Assembly: GCA_959347315.1 (NCBI GenBank) | Contig: OY365809.1 | Coordinates: forward strand, 1,952,439-2,016,438 | Length of the DNA: 64,000 nucleotides | Reading direction: 5' to 3' | Origin: Bimastos eiseni | Taxonomy: Eukaryota > Annelida > Clitellata > Crassiclitellata > Lumbricidae | Shown here: positions 54,317 through 64,000 of the stretch, one piece after another | Layout: each line of letters starts with the position of its first letter | How positions within the stretch are numbered: the stretch's first letter is position 1 | Position numbers and translations under genes: made by a program | The notes under the pieces: generated by a model | Database searches by the model: none | Seen by the model: only the letters and a program-made list of their open reading frames with translations | What the model was told of the DNA's origin: nothing

Positions 54317-54537
54317 AACGCTACGTAATTTTAGAAATGCTACATTGGAAACGATTTTTTTCTTAATTCATACACAACGACGATGTTAGAAACTTCTAAT
54401 TTTTTTCCAACAATTTTATTGTCGATCTTACATATGTCGTTAAATAACTTTGTAAATTATCAGCTTGGAAGATGATCGTATATTATGTTTTATTTCTTTT
54501 ACTTTTATCCTGAGTGTGTCAACATCTCATTACAAAC

Positions 54538-55705
54538 TATCGGCCCATCTCTAACGTATCGTTTCTCTCTAAAACTATTGAAAAACTTGTCTCAATTTAG
54601 CATCTGCCTTATCTTGAATCTCAATCCTAATGGCCCCCAGACATTTAGAATTGAGAGGTCACCAATCCACCGAAACTGCCCTCTTGTGTCTCCTCTCTGA
54701 CATTTACTCAGCCATCGATCAGTCGCAGTTACATGTGTCACTGCTGGCACTTTTCGATGTTTCCTCACCCTTCCATATGGTCGATCACGAAATCTTGCTG
54801 CAGCGTCTTGAACTATCTTGCGGCCTTTGTGGACCCCCTCTTGCCTGGCTTAAATCTTATCTTTCAGATCGTTCGCAGATAGTTGTCCCTGGTGATTCCA
54901 GAACGGCCTGGACCGGAGTCGAGTTCAGTGTCGCACAGGGCTCAGTCATCAACTTCTTAATAATAGCTCCTGTAAAGTTTGTGGCTCAGTCCTCAGCACC
55001 ATCCTGTACCTGCTCTATACTTCTGATATTCCTTCCTTATTCACACAAAACACCTAGCCACTGGCCACCTCTATGCTGACGATGCCCAAACCTTTGTACA
55101 TGGTCTTCCCGCTGAGCAGCTCTCTCTTGTTGTATCAATCTACTCACTGTCACATGATCTCCACTCATTGATATCGGCCAGCTGACTTAACCTAAACTCC
55201 TCTAAGACCCAACGGATCTGGTTTGGAAAAAAACAGCAGTTACTTATACTCAACCTTCCACTTCTCATATCAATGTATCTTGATGTCACATTTGCAGTCA
55301 GTGTCCGTGTCCTTGGTGCCATCCTTGATAGCACCCTGTCCTTCTCAGAGCACCTCTTGCATTGACTTGCCATTCACTCTCGCATCCAATACAAGGTACT
55401 CCTCTTTGTCCTTAGAACTCAAAACCCCAGAATATATCAGCGACTTAATGCGAAAACCTCTGTCTGTTGTCTCCTCCCGCCATCTCCGGTCTGCGGATCG
55501 ACTTGATCTTCTTGTTCCACGGACAAGGACTGCTATAAATCCACACCGTGCCTTTTCCATCGTGGGCTCCTCTATGTGGAATGACCTGCCCCCCCCCCCC
55601 ATTATCCATAGCATGCTTTTAATCGGGTTCCCACCCTCATCCCTTCGTTGCCTGATGACTTTATTATTTCCTCTGGGCTGTCACGCTGAGAACTCTTCTG
55701 AATAG
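54538..55705 (+). pseudogene. CR1-like LINE reverse transcriptase, decayed with internal deletion
   Basis: Frame shifts link: YRPIS near 54538; STETALLCLLSDIYSAIDQS; LLALFDVSSPFHMVDHEILL (motif A region; the usual AFDxVDH is SPFHMVDH); CGLCGPPLAWLKSYLSDRSQ; AQGS, followed by DNA for YADDAQTFVHG near 55073-55105 in another frame; and VRVLGAILDSTLSFSEHL. At about 55365 the sequence jumps to TPEYISDLMRKPLSVVSSRH, then LDLLVPRTRTA and FSIVGSSMWNDLP, skipping the thumb and connection. Several frameshifts and the deletion make it non-functional. It is the longest CR1-like remnant here. Confidence 0.85.
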
Positions 55706-55784
55706 CTAGTGCTGCAGGAAGCACCATATAAATAATTGGATACGATCCGATAACAATCACGGCCTAAACGATAATTAGCATGGG

Positions 55785-55883
55785 GCAGTAAAATGACGAT
55801 ATGCGAAAACAAAGGTGATTGACGTCGCCCTCTTTCATTATCCGTGTTTTGGTCTGGCACTTTCAGAGTGTGAGCAGTGCCGA
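55785..55883 (-). repeat. BR SINE, diverged
   Basis: Plus text: AAATGACGATATGCGAAAAC, TTGACGTCGCCCTCTTTCAT, TTTTGGTCTGGCACTTTCAG, GTGAGCAGTGCCG. Module A lies 70 bp further on (55953-55998), the same order as in other composites. Confidence 0.6.
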
Positions 55884-55952
55884 AGTTAATTGAATGAACT
55901 CACTTGATATGTGAATATTGCAAAATGTGAGCCTATATATTTAAAAAAACAA

Positions 55953-55998
55953 CGTATATATCTTCTTAACAGATCCAATATAAAGGTGTTTTGTGGCG
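55953..55998 (-). repeat. Module A copy
   Basis: Plus text GTATATATCTTCTTAACAGA followed by TCCAATATAAAGGTGTTTTG. Confidence 0.6.
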
Positions 55999-56341
55999 AA
56001 TGTTCAAAATGTAGTATTGGAGCTGTCAGTTTAGCATGATGTTATAAATACTAAGTTGAATTATTTAGTTTCTTTTTGTTCACATAATTGCTCCATTTGG
56101 CGACAAAACAGGTGGTCAGCCTTCAATAGTTATCAGTCTCCAATCGGTTGTTATACATTCTCTCATACTCATGCTATTCAGGGATCCATAGACCATCAGC
56201 AGTTCATCATCAAATGTTCATTTATTTGACCGCAATGACTCATTTAGTGTCATAAGCATTTGTATAGACTAGAAACGATTCATCGGTTGGCAAATCGTAG
56301 TTATAGTCTTATAGAGGGTTTTATGTACGATGTGCTGAAGT

Positions 56342-56441
56342 CTTTGCAGTTTAATGATACTGTGTGATGACAAAAACATTTGCGTTACACTCCTTTTCAT
56401 CCAAATTTTGAACTGGCACCGCCAGATTGCAAGCAGTGACA
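56342..56441 (-). repeat. BR SINE
   Basis: TTTGCAGTTTAATGATACTG, TGTGATGACAAAAACATTTG, TTTTGAACTGGCACCGCC, GATTGCAAGCAGTG. Confidence 0.65.
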
Positions 56442-56765
56442 GCGTTTATGAAGTCGTTTTACGTAACAGAGCCTACCAGTCCTCTTACGCATTTAGAGTT
56501 CTCGTTGCCCATGGCCTCTCTGATGTGTACCTCTATGATGTTGTCTGGGCAGCCACACTGGCCTGTCTATTATATGCATCCTCTGCATGGTATGGTTTTA
56601 CTAATGCTGCCCATCGCACTCGACAAAATGCTGTTTTGCGTAAGTTGGTGCGAAATGTGATGTTCCCTTCTGATCAGCCATCATTTGATGATATCTATGA
56701 TTGTGCTAATGATCACATAACACAACAAGGGTTTAAAGTGGTTCAGAAGACGCTTAGTTTGTGTT
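56442..56765 (+). pseudogene. LINE reverse transcriptase C-terminal fragment (third lineage)
   Basis: About 100 codons of one frame: YQSSYAFRVLVAHGLSDVYL, YDVVWAATLACLLYASSAWY, GFTNAAHRTRQNAVLRKLVR, FDDIYDCANDH. This is the ALRVLRAHGL ... AKLLYASPAWWGF ... block after the catalytic domain in another non-LTR lineage. It adjoins a BR SINE directly. It is truncated at both ends. Confidence 0.75.
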
Positions 56766-56962
56766 AAAACCTCTGTAATTTGGCCTAGATAAGTTTAATA
56801 ACCCAATTTTCCAAGTTTCCTCTAAAAAGCTGTTGCTTTTAAGTGCCCACTGAGACAGTACTATCGTCCATACCATTCCACAAGTCTACAACTCTTCCAC
56901 TGAAGAATTTCTGCCCTACTGTTACTTCGGTTTCTTAAACAATTTATACCTGTGTCCCCGAG

Positions 56963-57292
56963 TTACTCTATTTGATGCAAATTGAAAAACCTCTCTGCAC
57001 GACTGCACCCCTTCTTCCTAGTAATAATCTTGTAGGCTTCAATCAGTTCTCCTCTGCTTCTCCTTATCACCAATGTTGCTAATCCACACTTAATCAACCT
57101 TTCCTCATAGTTTAAATCGTTGTATTCCCAAATCATTTTTGTAGCTCTTCTTTGCCCTTTCTCAACGGGGTGCAATAAGTTCAGCTTGTGCAGCTGAGCG
57201 GAGAGAGCAACGGCGTTGAACATGCGCAGTGGAGCAGCAGAGCTCCCGCAAATATGGTGGGGCTAAACCCTCAATACAGCGCCGTACCAGAA
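56963..57292 (-). pseudogene. Chimeric LINE fragments (CR1-like joined to a second lineage)
   Basis: On the minus strand the first part (about 57292-57185) reads RVSVLVRRCIEGLAPPYLRE, then RCSLRSAAQAELIAP, a CR1-like tail. It changes at about 57180 to VEKGQRRATKMIWEYNDLNY, EERLIKCGLATLVIRRSRGE, LIEAYKIITRKKG and then a stop, the VQRRATKMI ... C-terminal block of a different LINE. No spacer separates them. Both parts are short and non-functional. Confidence 0.7.
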
Positions 57293-57307
57293 CAGAAACC
57301 CTATAAA

Positions 57308-57336
57308 AAGTTATTAGGTAGTTGCTGTTTAACCCT
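57308..57336 (-). repeat. BR SINE 3' tail fragment
   Basis: GTTATTAGGTAGTTGCTGTT followed by TAACCC. It matches the start of the copy at 58322 (TTATTAGGTAGTTGTGGTTT). Confidence 0.45.
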
Positions 57337-57801
57337 TTGGGAGTGAGGTGAAGCAATGTAACGTTAGAGGTGAGGTGGGGTATGACATACCCTAATATAT
57401 ATTTTATACTTGCAAGTCACGATGTCAATTACAAAACATAAAATGTGACTTAAAATAAAGTTTAATACCCAATTATCAGTTCCTCCTTTGTCCATATTAT
57501 TGAATAAATAAAAAATCCTTTAATTCGGTACTTTCTTTACAATAATAAATTCCGACCATTTGTTAATTACAAATGGGTATCAGCTTATTCGTGCTTTAAA
57601 TCAGAGGGATTGTACAAACGGTTGTCCAAGTGATGTCAAAGTGCATATATCGTAATCTATTGTAAATTTGTGCTAAATATTGTCACGCTTACCGAGAAAT
57701 CTGCATAATAACTTTGTTAGGACGGATTAAGTGTTTTCCCTTTGAGTTAATGTGACTTCAGTTCATCCGATTAGATTGCAATACGCAGAGCATCGCTGAA
57801 G

Positions 57802-57845
57802 CGTATATATAAGGCCTGGTAGAAATGATTTAAAGGTGTTTACAA
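57802..57845 (-). repeat. Module A copy
   Basis: Plus text GCGTATATATAAGGCCTGGT, then AAATGATTTAAAGGTGTTTA. Confidence 0.5.
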
Positions 57846-58120
57846 ATGGAGTCGTACGTTGAAAGTTTTGCCATATTTTATGTGTTATACCTATTTCACC
57901 GAAAGTTCATGAAGCACGGATGCAAAGAGCGACGACATCTTATTGCAATACATGGAAAAATTTACTATCGGTTCTCGCTGGATTATATCAAACGAGGTTT
58001 ACTAATGTTTAACTGACAATTTAGTATTTGTATCCACTGTTCAGCGAAATCTGCTGTTTAACGATAGGCCTACGATTACTTAGTTGTGACAAAGATAATT
58101 AACGTCATGCAAATGGTGAT

Positions 58121-58224
58121 ACTTTCAGTTTAACGACACTATTTGTTCACAATTATCATTGGCGTCGCCCTCCGCACTTTTTTCCTGCCTAGGGGCTGGC
58201 ACTGAAAGAGAGTGAGCAGTGGCG
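58121..58224 (-). repeat. BR SINE
   Basis: CTTTCAGTTTAACGACACTA, AATTATCATTGGCGTCGCCC, TAGGGGCTGGCACTGAAAGA, GTGAGCAGTGGCG. Confidence 0.7.
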
Positions 58225-58330
58225 TTTTTTCTAAAAATTAATTGTTTTAATTCATGCATGGATATATGCGTAACCACTCGTGAAGAAAGAATTTAATGGT
58301 TTGTCAGCCAGCGATAGACAAGTTATTAGG

Positions 58331-58434
58331 TAGTTGTGGTTTAACGACACTGTGTGATAACATAGACCATTAGCGTCACCCTCCTTCTTTGTCCATGTTT
58401 TGGACTGGCACTGGAAGAGTGCAACCAGCTACGG
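58331..58434 (-). repeat. BR SINE
   Basis: TAGTTGTGGTTTAACGACAC, TGTGTGATAACATAGACCAT, TAGCGTCACCCTCCTTCTTT, TTTTGGACTGGCACTGG. It is about 210 bp from the previous copy in the same orientation. Confidence 0.75.
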
Positions 58435-58457
58435 CTTTGGACGAGTTATTGATTAGG

Positions 58458-58555
58458 TTGGTGCTGGATCCAGAGTTTAACGACAACTTATGACAACAGT
58501 GGCCGTTGCCGTCGACAGAAATTTGCTTGGCATATTACAGCACTTACAGCAGTTC
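58458..58555 (-). mobile_element. Family C SINE-like element with 11-bp target-site duplication
   Basis: 98 bp: GGATCCAGAGTTTAACGACA, ACTTATGACAACAGTGGCCG, TTGCCGTCGACAGAAATTTG, CTTGGCATATTACAGCACTT. TATTGATTAGG occurs at 58447-58457 and exactly again at 58556-58566. The duplication length fits retroposition. On the minus strand the end (TGTCATAAGTTGTCGTTAAA) matches LINE-RH. Confidence 0.8.
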
Positions 58556-59848
58556 TATTGATTAGGAAATTTAAGTATAATAATAATAATAATTTTGGAG
58601 TAAAATGCTATAAAGGTGTAGAAGCAAACACGTCGAATACATGTCGTTTTTATATTGCAAGGCGTAAAGTCGATCTGTGACGTCAAAGGCTGTTGTCGAC
58701 AATTTCTAGGTATGGTACAATGAAGATAGGACTTTATGAGGCACTTTTGGAAAGTTTTAAATCATCACTTAGCAATATAACTGTAGAAATAGTTGTTTGC
58801 GACAAAACATGTTCTGGAATGTTCTCTTCTTTCCGCGAGATATGACCACTACATGTACACACGTATGTATTTCTTAAATCGATCTTTGCGACCATTTTGC
58901 CCTCCCTTTTGAACGCCCTTTCCTCGATTTCCACATGGGATCATTATTTCTCTTTTATTCCTACATCTTCCTCCCCGTTCAAAAGACAATTTCTACTCTC
59001 TTAATACTTGCATTGGGAGAGGGCAGACCAAATCGCCTCTGCTTGAAGTGGCGCCAAATAATTTTATGAATACAACACAATCTTTGGTACACGCACCCTG
59101 GATGTAGCATGGATGACCGATTGGGTATAAAGTTCGTGCCTTGTAAGGCGGAGAGTGCATATTTGAACCTCGACCGAAGCATTTACTGTGTTTGACCCTC
59201 TTTGACCAAATCCTTTAATTACAATTGCTCATTGCTCTCGATGATCGTTTCGTTTCGTCGTCTGATCAATATCCTTTGGTTGTATAATTTTTTCATGCAA
59301 TTAGAAAATTTAATTGAGGGAAGATTGAGCCAACATTTATATAACATCGGGAAGATCCAATTAAAGTTTTTTTACACGAAACAAAGGAATTATCCCCATT
59401 GCTATTTGATGCGCACATAGAAGAGCTTTTCAGAGAAGCAGTAGACGATCAGAAGGAAGAGATAAAGGTCAGAGGAAGATGGATGAAAACACTGAGGTCT
59501 ATAGACGACCAGGCAGTGATAAAGAGAAGACCAAAATGGTTAACAGGCAATGGTAGATTGAATGTATATCAACTGTATATCATCTGAATATTGAATGAAA
59601 CTTGACTTCAAAATACAACGGTGCTGAAATAAGTAAGGCAAAGGAAACTGTTGTGAGAGTGCGCATAATTAGTGCAAAAGAAATAGAACAGGTGATTTAA
59701 TTCTATACCTTTGGAGTATATGGTAGATGCCAGGTGTCTTAGAAAAATAGAAAGAAGGGTGACATTTGGAAAATATTCGTTCTCAAAAGACACCACCGAA
59801 AGCAAAGCCAAGCAGCAATCTGACAAAACAAATATAGTTATGTAGGTA

Positions 59849-59901
59849 AGTAGTTGCGGTTTAGCGACACTGTGCGGAAATATAGATCATCAGCGTCGTC
59901 C
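59849..59901 (-). repeat. BR SINE 3' half
   Basis: TAAGTAGTTGCGGTTTAGCG, ACACTGTGCGGAAATATAGA, TCATCAGCGTCGTCC. It stops where a LINE tail begins, (AATC)n. Confidence 0.6.
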
Positions 59902-60010
59902 TAATCAATCAATCAATTTTCGTTTATTCAGATGCCATGCTGGCAAAAACGCAGCTTATTACAATAGTTATGAAAGTACAGATTAATAATGAGACAGTTA
60001 AAGTTACGCC
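59902..60010 (-). repeat. LINE 3' end with (TTGA)n tail
   Basis: AATCAATCAATCAATTTTCG, TTTATTCAGATGCCATGCTG, GCAAAAACGCAGC. On the minus strand this is an AATAAA-containing end followed by (TTGA)n, like the CR1-like tail at 28.7 kb and the AATCAATC run near 52963-52993. Confidence 0.5.
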
Positions 60011-60212
60011 GAATCAGAAAGTCAGTTAATTTGAAATTTAATAAGTTGATTTATGTTAGAATATGTTTTTGTACAATGCTCTAGGTTTGAAATTTCGAAT
60101 ATTATATCTTTGTCCGGTAAAATAAAGGCATGGCTTCGGGCACGGAATCGGAGCGCGTAACCACTCGATGTTTAACAGGCTGGTCATCATATCGTGCAGC
60201 TTTAGATAGGAC

Positions 60213-60374
60213 GCCATTTCCTCATCCTTTGTCTAGGCTTGGGACTGGCACTGCCACAGTGCCTCTCAATTGGATTTTTCTGGTGTATTTTGGAAATTAT
60301 TTGACGACACAATCAGCCGTTTTTGAGCAAATGTTTATATATAGCGTGGAAGACCCAATAGAAAGGTGTTCAAA
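60213..60374 (-). repeat. Composite: BR 5' half plus module A
   Basis: Plus text: CATTTCCTCATCCTTTGTCT, AGGCTTGGGACTGGCACTGC (BR), 70 bp of spacer, then TATATATAGCGTGGAAGACC and CAATAGAAAGGTGTTCAAAT (module A). The order A-spacer-BR on the minus strand equals that of the plus-strand composites. From 60.4 to 61.1 kb no gene is seen. Confidence 0.6.
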
Positions 60375-61120
60375 TGAGAGTTGATTGAGAGGCCAATTGG
60401 TTGTAACAGTTTCATTGCGTGCAATTAATACGGGGTTTGGATTTCATTATTTAAATGAGATGTTTGACGTGCTCCGTTCGTGACATATTTGAATATGGAC
60501 AGAATCAGTGTTTGAGTTATTTATGTCGTCACTTTGGATTCAATTTGATCAGAATAGGTTCACTGTATCGGATATGTGAGTTATGATTGTGTAGACTATA
60601 ACCAAAGCCAATTAGTACGTTCTACATGCACACTTGCATGCCTGTGCGGTTATATGCAGTCATTCTTTCAGTTCCACCATTCGCCACCAACACCTATGAT
60701 GTGGTCATTTCTCGAAGATCTATTCATATACAACTAGACAGGAGGATTAAAAGGGTGTTGTAAAATGATAGCATTATCTAACACACTAGGTATCAACTTA
60801 TGGCGCCCTACAACCAAGTCAGAATAAGGTCCAAAAAAACACATTTGCTAAGCATCGATAAATAGAGATAAGTAGCTCACTGCGAATAATTCATTGCGTC
60901 CCTACCAATAATAAGATGTAAAAGTTCACGTTATTATGTTCGTAATTGTACAGCTTCTTTCCTTCATGCTGTTTATATCAAATTGATTAATTGAGTGAGA
61001 CCCTTCACCACCGCTCCCGTTTTGAATGGCAGCTGTGTCATTTAAAGTCCCTTAGCCATTGCTTTATATCTCTTTTATAAATTTGATCTAGATGCGACGT
61101 ACATTGTAGCTATGGTGTCG

Positions 61121-61412
61121 ACTAAGGCTGTCAAAAAATGTTGAAATTATGACCCGGATACCCGTCGACTCGCGCGGTCGGACCGCGCGGATATTTTGCT
61201 AGGAAATGTAGAAAATTGCGCACTTTTACGGAATGTCGGATTTCATTGCCAGGGCAGTCAGCCAGTATGACCAACGAAATATTTCTGGCATAAGCCTATG
61301 TTCGGGTAAAATCGCGCATTTTAACGGAAATTCTGGTACCCGAAACCGATTTCATTACCCGGGTCGGTCGGGTTCACGGGTACTCGGGTACCCGTTGACC
61401 GCCTTAGTGGCT
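61121..61412. mobile_element. Possible short hAT-like MITE with ACCCG-rich interior
   Basis: Left end GACTAAGGCTGTCAA and right end TTGACCGCCTTAGTG are imperfect inverted repeats. The interior has GACCCGGATACCCGTCGACT and GGGTACTCGGGTACCCG. No matching target-site duplication was found, so the boundaries are uncertain. Confidence 0.5.
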
Positions 61413-61756
61413 AAAACCGAAAGACACCGCCGAGCAGGTAAATTGTCAAATGCAACTGAACGAGTTTTCTCATAGCGACCTCTTGACCACGATTTTTTTC
61501 TTCTCAATATATTGAAATGAGATGATTACAGACTTTTTTAATACTGACCAGTAAATCAATCAAGTCACGAAAATTACACTAATAGACCATTCAAAAAGTG
61601 TTTTGAAGGTGTTTAATAGGAACATTCTTAAAGAAACATTCAGATAACGGCCAATTTGTGTAGGCAAAATAATGCCAACAACATGAACGATCAAATGGAG
61701 TTTGAAGTCGATCGCTTAACACTGAGAGGCGCTACATAACTGACCAGATTCAACAC

Positions 61757-61883
61757 AATAAGTAGCTATTACTAAACAACTTACTTCGTATTGTTAACAT
61801 GCCGTTAAACTGCTCGATCCAATTCTCATTGAACCTTCGCCTTAACACCTTTTTAAGTAAAATCTTCTCGAAGTTATATAATA
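61757..61883 (+). repeat. Module A with extended upstream block
   Basis: ACTTCGTATTGTTAACATGC, CGTTAAACTGCTCGATCCAA, TTCTCATTGAACCTTCGCCT, TAACACCTTTTTAAGTAAAA, CTCGAAGTTATATAATA. It is the best-preserved copy of the alternative 5' type. Confidence 0.6.
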
Positions 61884-62734
61884 CACAAAAATAGCAACAT
61901 TACTCAGCCTTTGACCCGGTTTAAAGCAGTACTTGGAAATGAAATTAATATCCACATTTAGCCACTCTTTTACTTTAGCTAACATGTGTTTTCCATATAG
62001 TACTATATATATGGCAAATAAAGCGCTAGAAATCTCACACACAGAGTAGATTTCTGCATTGATGTAAAATTGGAAATTAGCATGATTACCAAAACAATGT
62101 CTATATGCATGTTACCTTTGAAACGCTACATTTAGGATATTTTGTCTAATAATCTATAATATCTATGTTGAATGGACTGCTTAATTACAAATGAATACCG
62201 TGTTTAAGATGTGCAGAGGTGGCGTCACGCGTTACTTTGGGGAAGTGGAAAAATTTGATTAGAGAGATGGGCCCATCATTAAGGAGCGTGACGCCGTCTG
62301 GATGAAGTAAATCGCTGTTGATTGTACAAACTGATGTAAAAGCCACAGATATAGATGAACTAATGTTCCTTTCATGTCTCGCCATTACTCAAAGTGCATA
62401 ATAATTATTATGCCATCTAGATACAATGTAGTATAATTATAGAATATTATGTGTTTATATGAAATTAAGTCAAGCTCATGTTTCTATTGGTCCTAAATAA
62501 TGTATCCAGGTCTGAAAAAGACTCTCTTACATTAAACCGTAAATTTTTTATCCAAGTGATGTTAGCATATTATGATTCCTGTGTGTTAAACAACGCAAAT
62601 AGCTGTTAAGTGAAACTGACACTCGAAATATGTTTGCCACACGATCAATGCAAAGGCGTATAATGATAAATGTATGTATAGTTTTAATGTGAATGTATTT
62701 TGCTGCTCTGTAAATTTGCAAATGTACGATGCTT

Positions 62735-62785
62735 TATATAACGTCAGCGGCCATTGTTGTTATGAGATGTCAATAAACTGATGTT
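62735..62785 (+). repeat. LINE/SINE 3' end motif
   Basis: TATAACGTCAGCGGCCATTG followed by TTGTTATGAGATGTCAATAA and ACTG. It aligns to LINE-RH and family C ends. No body is recognisable upstream. Confidence 0.55.
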
Positions 62786-62794
62786 TAAACAAAA

Positions 62795-62866
62795 ACATCA
62801 CACAGTGTCGTTAAACTGCAACAACCACCAACACCTCAACGGCTTGCAGTCCAGAAGTGCCAGCCC
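62795..62866 (+). repeat. Two BR SINE ends in tandem
   Basis: The 3' end of one copy (CATCACACAGTGTCGTTAAA, CTGCAACAACCACC) is followed after about 12 bp by the 5' start of another (GGCTTGCAGTCCAGAAGTGC, CAGCCCC). The middle of both copies is missing. Confidence 0.65.
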
Positions 62867-62869
62867 CTA

Positions 62870-64000
62870 TTCTTTTGCTCCAGTTTAAGCGATCTGGTTT
62901 TAATCGGGAGTTAGATAAAGGAACTTGAGAGCTGTCATTGATAAGCTGAGAGCTATGATTAATAATTCACGTTATTCTGCATAGCTGTGTCTACAGTATT
63001 ATAATTCAGAATTTTTATTCTCTTCCTGCACGTAATCGTAATCTTCAAACTTATAAAGCGCCACCAGAAAGCCAAGCGCAGGTCACCAGCTTAATCACGA
63101 GCTCTTTAACTACCATCCAAAGGAGAGCGTGCGGTGTAGAAACGGTAGGACCTGCGACTGGCGGGGCTTAGGGTTGACTCAGACATTTGACCCGATGCTG
63201 GTCCCACAGCCGATGACCAAGCGCTGGGGATGGTCCATCCTAATGGCCCGCTGCCTGCTCCTCCAGCACATTCGGCCACGTGTAGACACTGTTAACCTAC
63301 AATTACAAGTACACCATTCAAACGAAACGTTAATCTACCTTGTTCAGATGTCTTAAAGTATTAATGTATACTGTAAGTAATTTATAGTGTGCTATTCTTA
63401 AGCCGAAGCCAAGGGCTGAACCCGCAAAAGTTCAGACTTACCGGTAAAACTGTTTTCTGGACCATTGTTAAGATTAATAAAGTTAATGTTTTAAGCATGT
63501 TATTCCGTTTTAGCGTCTTAATAAAATGAACTGTTTATAAAAAAATAGATTATCGGTCTTGATCTTGGTCTCTGTCTCGAGGTTTTGGTCTCGTGCCCAA
63601 CATTGGCATGAGGCTGGAATTGTGCGCTACGCTTGACATAGAGTTACTCCTGATTGACCCTAGGTATAAGTCCGCTATTCCTGAATAGGGCATAATCAAA
63701 ATGGCGACCACTGTTATGATTCGTCGCATTCGAAGCAGTTTATGACGCTTTTAGATGCATCTATAGATCGCGTAGCAATCCTCTAGATCTACGGAAAATA
63801 AAACATTTTATTACGCCTTCCATTTTCGCCATTACCAAAAACTACTAAGCTTTGTTTGTGACGAAATCGCTTGCCAAGTGGCACATGTTGTGCCGAGTAG
63901 AGGTTCGTTGCCTTTGGCCATGCAGAAATAATTAATTTCATAAAATGTAAATTAAACGCCATCTAGTTTACCATGACATTAAGTTGATGAGCTTCTTGCA
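62870..64000. other. Unassigned terminal DNA
   Basis: No gene or shared repeat was recognised. A 75-codon ORF at 63129-63356 lacks known motifs. Confidence 0.3.

Overview
This window looks like repeat-dense, AT-rich nuclear DNA from a metazoan, most probably a marine or aquatic invertebrate. The reasons are spliced coding sequence with phase-matched introns, many decayed non-LTR retrotransposons, hAT and mariner transposons with target-site duplications, tRNA-derived SINEs, long microsatellites and a 200-base scaffold gap. No bacterial or phage gene organisation is visible. The species cannot be fixed from the sequence. Only one candidate host gene is visible: two phase-matched coding exons on the minus strand (35.8-37.8 kb), a Thr/Ser-rich exon followed by a propeller-like terminal exon.

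Layout. 0-4 kb: a field of short interspersed repeats. 4.1-5.5 kb: a GC-rich LINE with a C-terminal RNase H domain. 6-13 kb: simple repeats, SINE pieces and unassigned DNA. 14-17 kb: LINE 3' ends, (AAT)n tracts, and a CR1-like LINE split by a 357-bp MITE. 18-20 kb: a tRNA-derived SINE and a minisatellite. 20.3-20.9 kb: an assembly gap and a dead mariner. 21.8-23.6 kb: an AT-rich relative of the RNase H LINE. 25-26.5 kb: a three-copy tandem array of a composite repeat. 28.7-29.2 kb: a CR1-like fragment. 30.3-31.7 kb: a mariner with an uninterrupted transposase and perfect 26-bp terminal repeats. 33-35 kb: LINE 3' UTR and CR1 pieces. 38.8-40 kb: a 36-bp minisatellite of 34 units. 40.2-41.5 kb: a reverse transcriptase pseudogene between two (AAT)n tracts. 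43-48 kb: LINE and SINE debris. 49.0-52.2 kb: a complete but broken hAT transposon carrying a 590-bp nested MITE. 53-57.4 kb: LINE wreckage. 57.4-64 kb: SINE copies, mostly minus strand, and unassigned DNA.

Names used below. 'BR' is a roughly 100-bp SINE whose 5' half contains CCAGTCCCAAGCCTGGAT and GGAGGAGGGCGACG, and whose 3' half ends TTGTTATCACACAGTGTCGT-TAAACTGCAAC. 'LA' is a roughly 105-bp unit: an L part resembling the reverse complement of the BR end (TTTCTGYGTAACGACACTG), then module A (TTTAGACACCTTTAAATYG ... CAGAARCTATATA). 'C' is a third short family (GGATCCAGAGTTTAACGACA on the plus strand). 'LINE-RH' is the RNase H-bearing LINE.

The most interesting pattern is that two lineages of LINE-RH and at least two short non-coding families end in almost the same 3' sequence (TGTTGCTATAAGATGTCGTT and variants). 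In one LINE variant, and less strongly in the SINE, this can fold into a stem with a 7-base loop. This suggests one reverse transcriptase recognition signal shared by several otherwise unrelated parasites.
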